Shown here piece after piece: positions 41,521-45,954 of a stretch of 45,954 bases of DNA. A program made the position numbers and the translations under genes. How positions within the stretch are numbered: the stretch's first letter is position 1; the number at the start of each line of letters is the position of its first letter. The stretch covers positions 1 to 45,954 of the forward strand of contig JACPZE010000015.1 of assembly GCA_016195685.1 (NCBI GenBank), read 5' to 3'. Origin of the DNA: Candidatus Gottesmanbacteria bacterium (lineage in GTDB: Bacteria > Patescibacteriota > Microgenomatia > 2-02-FULL-39-11). Under the pieces are notes generated by a model, which worked only from the letters and a program-made list of their open reading frames with translations, made no database searches and was not told the origin of the DNA.

Positions 41521-43302
41521 TTATCGCAATGGAACTCTTTGTTTCAGGAAATCTTGAAATAGCCCCTTTTTATTTGTGAGTTCATCGTAACTTCCTTCTT
41601 GTACAATTTTACCTTTATCAAAAACTAAAATGCGATCAGTATTTTTAAGGGTAGTCAACCGGTGAGCAATAGTAATTATAGTTTTATTTTTGAATAGCCT
41701 TTCAATATTTTCCTGTATCACAATTTCATTTGTATTATCAAGTGCGGAAGTTGCTTCATCAAATATAAAAAGTTCCGGTGATTTCAGAATTAATCTTGCA
41801 ATTGCTAATCTTTGTTTTTGTCCTCCGCTTAGGTTATTTCCATTTTCACTAACTTTTCCCTCCATACCTCCAAGAGAATCCATGATTTCTACATAAACAT
41901 TAGCTTTTTTAGCAGCTTCAATTATTTCATCTTGTTTAATATTTTTTCTCATACTTCCATAAACAATATTTTCTTTTATAGTTCCAGAAAAAATAAATGT
42001 TTTTTGAGGGACATATGCTATATTCTGAGCGATCTCTTCTCTAGAAATATCTTGCAGATTTCTACCAAAGAGATAAATCTCTGCCGAATAATCATGTAAT
42101 AATCTCAATAGAATTCTTATTAAAGTGGTTTTTCCGCAACCAGATGCCCCAGCAATTCCAATCTTTTCTCCATAGTTGATGCTAAGATTTATATTCTTCA
42201 ATGCATTCAAAGATTTGTTTGGAAAAGAAAAAGAAAGATTTTTGATTTGAACAATTTTATTTAATCCTGTGAAAGAATCAATTTTTTTATCACCGAGTTT
42301 TGACTCATATGATTTATCTTCCGGTTCATTGAGTAAACCATATAAATCATTCACCAAAATAGAACTCTCGTGTGCTTGGTCAAGTATTCGATGGATTTCT
42401 CGTAAAGGACCGGTAATGCTTAAGAAAAGAATTGAATATACAAGGATATCTCCTCTAGAGATTACTCCTTGAGCGGATAATAAGATTGATAAACTTATTA
42501 CTAGTATGTAGAAGAATCCCTCATTTAAATATTTACCTGAATCAAATAAAGCCATAAAAATATGATGCCTTATCTCTTTTTTCCGTAATTCCTCGGCTAC
42601 CTCTTCAACTTTTTCTACTTCTAGTGCAGTGGTATTGAGAACTCTCACCGTCTCTATGCCACCGAGCATTTCGACTACTGTTCCATCAATTTTCTCTTTT
42701 CCTCGCAAAAGTGCTACACGAATGCCTTTTTGTGAAGAAATTTGTTTGATGATGATAAATAATCCTGTTGGAATAACGAGAGCCATTACTGTGGCTAAGA
42801 TAGGTTTTTGAGTAAGCGCAATGGCGAGCGCTGCACCTGCGCTAAAAATAGTGGGGAGAAATTCAAGGAAGCACAGCTTGATCATATGTACTAAACCCTG
42901 AATGGAACGGAAGATTCTTCCGTGTAAAGACCCAATTTGTTGTTGGTTGATAACTGCAACATCTGTTTTGAGAAGATGTTCAATTACTGCAATAGTCTGT
43001 TTTTTCTCTGTGTGGGTTGCAATATTCTCAACTAAATATTTTCTTGCGACAGTTAACGCTTCGCGAATAATAATAATTAATATTATTAAACCGATAAATG
43101 GTAGGGCTATGTCGAATTTTAAATTATTTGCGTTTACTAATTTGTCTACTAATTGTCCTAGTATTACCGCCGGAAGATTAGTTAAGATACCAGCGATAAG
43201 CATCAAAAAGGAAGCAAAAATAAGTGAGGTTTTTTCTGGCTTCTCAATCAGTTGTAAAGCGCGTCGAAAACCTAAAATTATTTCGGAAAATTCTTTATTC
43301 AT
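41521..43302 (-). CDS. ABC exporter, fused membrane and ATPase domains
   Basis: This 593-residue half-transporter has about six membrane segments (roughly 30-310) followed by an ATPase domain: Walker A GASGCGKTTLIR, Q-loop YVPQKTFIF, signature NLSGGQKQRL, Walker B LFIFDEATSALD and the switch IAHRLTTL. It is of the MsbA/lipid-multidrug type and would act as a homodimer. The substrate is unknown. It is divergent from the desaturase gene with a 64-base gap, and the unknown membrane protein follows it. Confidence 0.92.
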   Translation of the reverse strand: MNKEFSEIILGFRRALQLIEKPEKTSLIFASFLMLIAGILTNLPAVILGQLVDKLVNANNLKFDIALPFIGLIILIIIIREALTVARKYLVENIATHTEKKQTIAVIEHLLKTDVAVINQQQIGSLHGRIFRSIQGLVHMIKLCFLEFLPTIFSAGAALAIALTQKPILATVMALVIPTGLFIIIKQISSQKGIRVALLRGKEKIDGTVVEMLGGIETVRVLNTTALEVEKVEEVAEELRKKEIRHHIFMALFDSGKYLNEGFFYILVISLSILLSAQGVISRGDILVYSILFLSITGPLREIHRILDQAHESSILVNDLYGLLNEPEDKSYESKLGDKKIDSFTGLNKIVQIKNLSFSFPNKSLNALKNINLSINYGEKIGIAGASGCGKTTLIRILLRLLHDYSAEIYLFGRNLQDISREEIAQNIAYVPQKTFIFSGTIKENIVYGSMRKNIKQDEIIEAAKKANVYVEIMDSLGGMEGKVSENGNNLSGGQKQRLAIARLILKSPELFIFDEATSALDNTNEIVIQENIERLFKNKTIITIAHRLTTLKNTDRILVFDKGKIVQEGSYDELTNKKGLFQDFLKQRVPLR

Positions 43303-43351
43303 AATTTATCGTATTCTACATGATGGATATATCGAACTCAATTCCTTCTGG

Positions 43352-43357
43352 TATAAT
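43352..43357 (+). promoter_or_regulatory. Extended -10 box before the desaturase gene
   Basis: TGGTATAAT gives an extended -10 (TATAAT at 43352-43357) that ends nine bases before the ATG, again with little or no 5' untranslated region and no clear -35. Confidence 0.55.
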
Positions 43358-43366
43358 ATAAAATGA

Positions 43367-44410
43367 ATGGCAATTAAAATTAAAAAGTCTACTGATCTTA
43401 GTAATATCCGGATACTTTCCCCACAAGATGGCGCCAAAATATATACACAGCTCAGATTTCAAGTTACAAAAGCAGGTATTTTGGATAGAGACTATTTTTA
43501 CTATATATTTCAATCAACAATAGATATCTCGGGTTTCGTTTTCTTCCTCACGGAATTCTTTTTACAAAAAAATCCTGTTTTACTCATTTTTATCTGTATA
43601 GGGATATCGTTTTTTTCAGTCCGTCTGGGCGGACTTATCCATGATGCCGGTCATAGGGCAATTTTTAAATCTACACTGCTGAATGATATTTACGGTTACA
43701 TCTGTTCTTTCGTGATTGCTTTTCCTTTTATAGTTTGGAAGTATAAACACAACGCCCATCATGCTCACACAAATGAAGAGGGGGTAGATCCCGATCTTGA
43801 TGTACCTTTATCTTTTACAGAAGATATGGTCAACAGGAGGGGTTTCTTGGTAGGAATTATGAGAAAGTACCAAGTTTGGCTTTATTACCCATTCGGGTCA
43901 TTGGTTTCCTTCACTATGAGGTTGAAGGCTTATAAATATTATTTTCAAAATTTAAGTAAAAAAGCAATTCTGCTTATGATATGTCAGGGATTAGGAATGT
44001 TCCTTTGGTATATTTTGCCCTTTTTTATTTTTCCATTTTGGAAAGCATTCTTATTTTTTATACTCACCAATGAAGTGGCTGGTTTTTATATGTTAAATAT
44101 TTTTGCTCCAAATCATAAAGGTATGCCACAGATGGAGAAAGAAGTAAAGATTTCTTTTCTAGAACATCAGATCATGACAGCTAGAAATATTTACGGTCAT
44201 TGGCTTACAGATTATCTATATCTGGGATTAAATTATCAGATAGAGCATCATCTTTTCCCAAACTGTCCTAGGAATAAATTAAATAATATCACTCCTTACG
44301 TTCGGGCAATTTGTAGAAAGTATAAATTGAGTTATGCACAGATGGGTATAATAGAATCCAATCGTTTCATCCTCTCGGAATTAAAAAAAACATCACAGCT
44401 TACAAAATAA
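43367..44410 (+). CDS. Membrane fatty acid desaturase
   Basis: This 347-residue integral membrane di-iron desaturase has all three histidine boxes: HDAGH (92-96), HNAHHAH (128-134) and QIEHH (291-295). The QxxHH form of the third box is typical of front-end and related acyl-lipid desaturases. Several hydrophobic segments (about 48-85, 108-124 and 198-250) fit the family. There is no N-terminal cytochrome b5 domain, so an external ferredoxin or b5 donor would be needed. It needs oxygen, which is notable for a reduced genome. The helicase gene follows after six bases. Confidence 0.92.
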   Translation: MAIKIKKSTDLSNIRILSPQDGAKIYTQLRFQVTKAGILDRDYFYYIFQSTIDISGFVFFLTEFFLQKNPVLLIFICIGISFFSVRLGGLIHDAGHRAIFKSTLLNDIYGYICSFVIAFPFIVWKYKHNAHHAHTNEEGVDPDLDVPLSFTEDMVNRRGFLVGIMRKYQVWLYYPFGSLVSFTMRLKAYKYYFQNLSKKAILLMICQGLGMFLWYILPFFIFPFWKAFLFFILTNEVAGFYMLNIFAPNHKGMPQMEKEVKISFLEHQIMTARNIYGHWLTDYLYLGLNYQIEHHLFPNCPRNKLNNITPYVRAICRKYKLSYAQMGIIESNRFILSELKKTSQLTK

Positions 44411-44416
44411 TTTTCT

Positions 44417-45733
44417 ATGAAACAAACAGAAGCCCTAGAGATTATGAAAATGGGGCATAATGTATTCCTGACAGGTGAACCAGGAACTGGGAAAACTTAT
44501 GTTCTCACGAAATATATAGAATTTCTTCAGAAAAAAGATGTTCCTTTGGGTATTACCGCTTCCACCGGAATTGCCGCTACACATATAGATGGCGTAACGA
44601 TCGATTCCTGGTCCGGATTAGGGATAAGAGATGATATCTCCCCAAGTGATATAGAAAATTTAAAACAAAAATACCATTTGCGGCAAAGACTTCAAAAAAC
44701 AAAGGTTCTCATAATTGATGAAATTTCCATGATATCGGGTAAACGATTGGATATGATAAATAAAATTCTAAAATCTATGAGAAATAACGATAATGCTTTT
44801 GGAGGGATGCAAGTTATACTTTCGGGAGATTTATTTCAACTACCACCGGTAACCAAAAACAGAAACGACATAGATTTTATTTTTACATCGAAAGCATGGC
44901 AGGAATTGGATCTTCGCATCTGTTATCTTACGGTTCCATTCAGACAGAAAGACAAAAAATTATTGGATGTACTTTCTGCGATACGAGAAAATAAAGTTGA
45001 TGCAAATGTCGTTGATATACTTAAAAATACTCTTACTCAACCATTTGAAAAAAGAATCATTCCAGCCAAACTATATACCCACAATATCGATGTTGATGGT
45101 ATAAACAATCAGGAGTTAGATAAATTGTCGGATGAATCGCGTGAATTTTATATGCAGGTATTGGGTGAGGAAAAGTTAGCGGAAGCTTTAAAGAGAACTT
45201 GTTTGGCTCCGGAAATTTTGCGACTAAAGAAAAATGCTGTCGTGATGTTTGTAAGAAATAATTATGAACAGGGATATGTAAATGGAACCATGGGGAAAGT
45301 GATGGGTTTTAACCATAATGGAGATCCGGTGATAGAGCTGTACTCAGGAAAAAAAGTTACGGTTGTACCTACTCATTGGACGATCATGGATCGGGATAAA
45401 ATTATTGCCCAACTGACACAGTTGCCTCTGAGATTGGCTTGGGCGATCACTGTCCACAAAAGCCAGGGGATGACGTTGGATGCTGCCGAGTTGGATCTTT
45501 CCAAATCATTTTTACTCGGGATGGGTTATGTGGCTTTATCTAGAGTAAGATCTCTTTCCGGCCTTCGTCTTTTGGGATTTAACGATATGGCCTTGAGGGT
45601 AAATCCTCTAATTTCTACAATTGACCATGATTTGAGAGAATTATCCTCTGAAACAGCAAAAAATCTGCAAAAAATGAACTTAATTAATAAATGGATGAAA
45701 AGAAGAAAATTTATGTATAAACTTACCTCCTGA
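44417..45733 (+). CDS. Pif1-like superfamily 1 DNA helicase
   Basis: The 438-residue helicase has Walker A GEPGTGKTYVLT (20-31), motif Ia ASTGIAATHIDG, Walker B IDEISMISG, motif III LSGDLFQLPPV and the C-terminal VHKSQGMTLDAAELDL with ALSRVRSLSGL. This is the bacterial Pif1/RecD2-like group, which moves 5' to 3' and can unwind structured DNA. No extra WYL or HRDC domain follows. It lies six bases after the desaturase gene, and its end is followed by repeat B. Confidence 0.9.
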   Translation: MKQTEALEIMKMGHNVFLTGEPGTGKTYVLTKYIEFLQKKDVPLGITASTGIAATHIDGVTIDSWSGLGIRDDISPSDIENLKQKYHLRQRLQKTKVLIIDEISMISGKRLDMINKILKSMRNNDNAFGGMQVILSGDLFQLPPVTKNRNDIDFIFTSKAWQELDLRICYLTVPFRQKDKKLLDVLSAIRENKVDANVVDILKNTLTQPFEKRIIPAKLYTHNIDVDGINNQELDKLSDESREFYMQVLGEEKLAEALKRTCLAPEILRLKKNAVVMFVRNNYEQGYVNGTMGKVMGFNHNGDPVIELYSGKKVTVVPTHWTIMDRDKIIAQLTQLPLRLAWAITVHKSQGMTLDAAELDLSKSFLLGMGYVALSRVRSLSGLRLLGFNDMALRVNPLISTIDHDLRELSSETAKNLQKMNLINKWMKRRKFMYKLTS

Positions 45734-45734
45734 T

Positions 45735-45773
45735 GTGTCTATCTACTACACACCCGGTGTGGGTGAGTGGGTG
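45735..45773. repeat. Palindromic repeat family B, copy 2
   Basis: This copy has the exact 18-base core ACACACCCGGTGTGGGTG (45748-45765) and the flank GTGTCTA found also at 34963-34969. It starts two bases after the helicase stop codon and can form a hairpin with ACCC/GGGT. Confidence 0.72.
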
Positions 45774-45780
45774 ATATAAT

Positions 45781-45825
45781 GACCTATTAATAGGTCTTGA
45801 CAGATGACCTAAACAATGTTATATT
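45781..45825 (+). promoter_or_regulatory. Promoter and operator of the antitoxin gene
   Basis: TTGACA (45797-45802) and TATATT (45820-45825) are spaced by 17 bases. A perfect 16-base palindrome, GACCTATTAATAGGTC (45781-45796), abuts the -35 box, and a further TGACCT lies in the spacer. This is the expected layout for auto-repression by a Phd/YefM-type antitoxin. Confidence 0.75.
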
Positions 45826-45834
45826 ATTTCTGAT

Positions 45835-45954
45835 ATGGACACAATTTCTATTTCTCAACTCAAAACTCATCCATCTAAGATTATTGAGGAAGCCGCAGAT
45901 TACCCTGTGAGTATAACAAATAGAAATAAAACAGAGGCTTATATTTTGGGTGCG
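45835..45954 (+). CDS. Phd/YefM-type antitoxin, N-terminal part cut by the window edge
   Basis: The first 40 codons begin MDTISISQLKTHPSKIIEEA and continue with PVSITNRNKTEAYIL. The short helix-strand pattern and the V-x-ITNRNK-xx-AYIL segment are those of the Phd/YefM antitoxin N-terminal DNA-binding domain. The C-terminal toxin-binding part and any toxin gene lie beyond the window. The ATG is nine bases after the -10 box, so the mRNA is nearly leaderless. Confidence 0.82.
   Translation, partial: MDTISISQLKTHPSKIIEEAADYPVSITNRNKTEAYILGA

Noticed and set aside
1-45954. Alternative genetic code with TGA as an amino acid
   Set aside because: Several intact genes, including ilvN, the PLP fusion, leuC and the Pif1-like gene, end at TGA in the expected place, so the standard bacterial code applies.
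1-45954. CRISPR arrays, tRNA or rRNA genes, insertion sequences
   Set aside because: No regularly spaced direct repeats, no tRNA cloverleaf and no transposase-like protein could be seen; the only repeats are short palindromes and tandem tracts.

Overview
This is a 46 kb AT-rich bacterial window that uses the standard code (TGA is a stop in many genes). Genes are packed with ATGA overlaps and very short gaps. Proteins such as DUF5679, DUF4446 and DUF3048, a stand-alone RnfD-like protein, a short AspRS and low-complexity in-frame insertions suggest a Patescibacteria/CPR genome, perhaps Microgenomates-like. That assignment is inference from gene content. No tRNA, rRNA, CRISPR array, transposase or phage gene was seen, and no gene-free stretch exceeds 300 bases.

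Region 1 (1-9829, + strand) is an isoleucine/valine operon: ilvD, ilvB, ilvN, a threonine synthase/dehydratase-like PLP enzyme fused to a LeuA-type allosteric domain, ridA, ilvE, ilvC and a ModF-like double ABC ATPase. Region 2 (9831-14580, - strand) is the converging leucine operon leuA-leuC-leuD-leuB. It is headed by a leader peptide with four consecutive Leu codons and mutually exclusive hairpins, a classical attenuator. leuA is split by a one-base change in an A6 run. Together the two operons encode a complete branched-chain amino acid pathway.

Region 3 (14590-22540) holds a methyltransferase, cutA, a missed zinc-ribbon gene (DUF5679), small membrane proteins, DUF4446, DUF3048, a winged-helix/nucleotidyltransferase plus AbrB-like pair, secD-secF and a CCA-adding enzyme. 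Region 4 (22540-28612) is recJ followed by a T-box riboswitch that controls archaeal-type PEP carboxylase, an aspartate-type aminotransferase and a short AspRS. This is an aspartate supply and charging operon, and aspartate feeds threonine and isoleucine. Its stem I looks ultrashort, with GAC in the apical loop.

Region 5 (28640-37690) has a D,D-carboxypeptidase, an unknown membrane protein, gltX, a ThiO-like oxidoreductase, a 2-hydroxyacid dehydrogenase, rdgB, era, a small membrane protein, a nickel-transporter-like protein and an orphan RnfD-like protein. Region 6 (37746-45954) has an acyl-CoA-ligase-like protein with an acyltransferase-like C-terminus, a DUF1264 exported protein, an ABC exporter, a fatty acid desaturase, a Pif1-like helicase and the start of a Phd-type antitoxin. 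Two families of short palindromic repeats are scattered through the window.

The most notable biology is the layered control of branched-chain and aspartate-family synthesis: Leu attenuation, a tRNA-sensing T-box, and an apparently transplanted LeuA sensor domain on the threonine-consuming enzyme.
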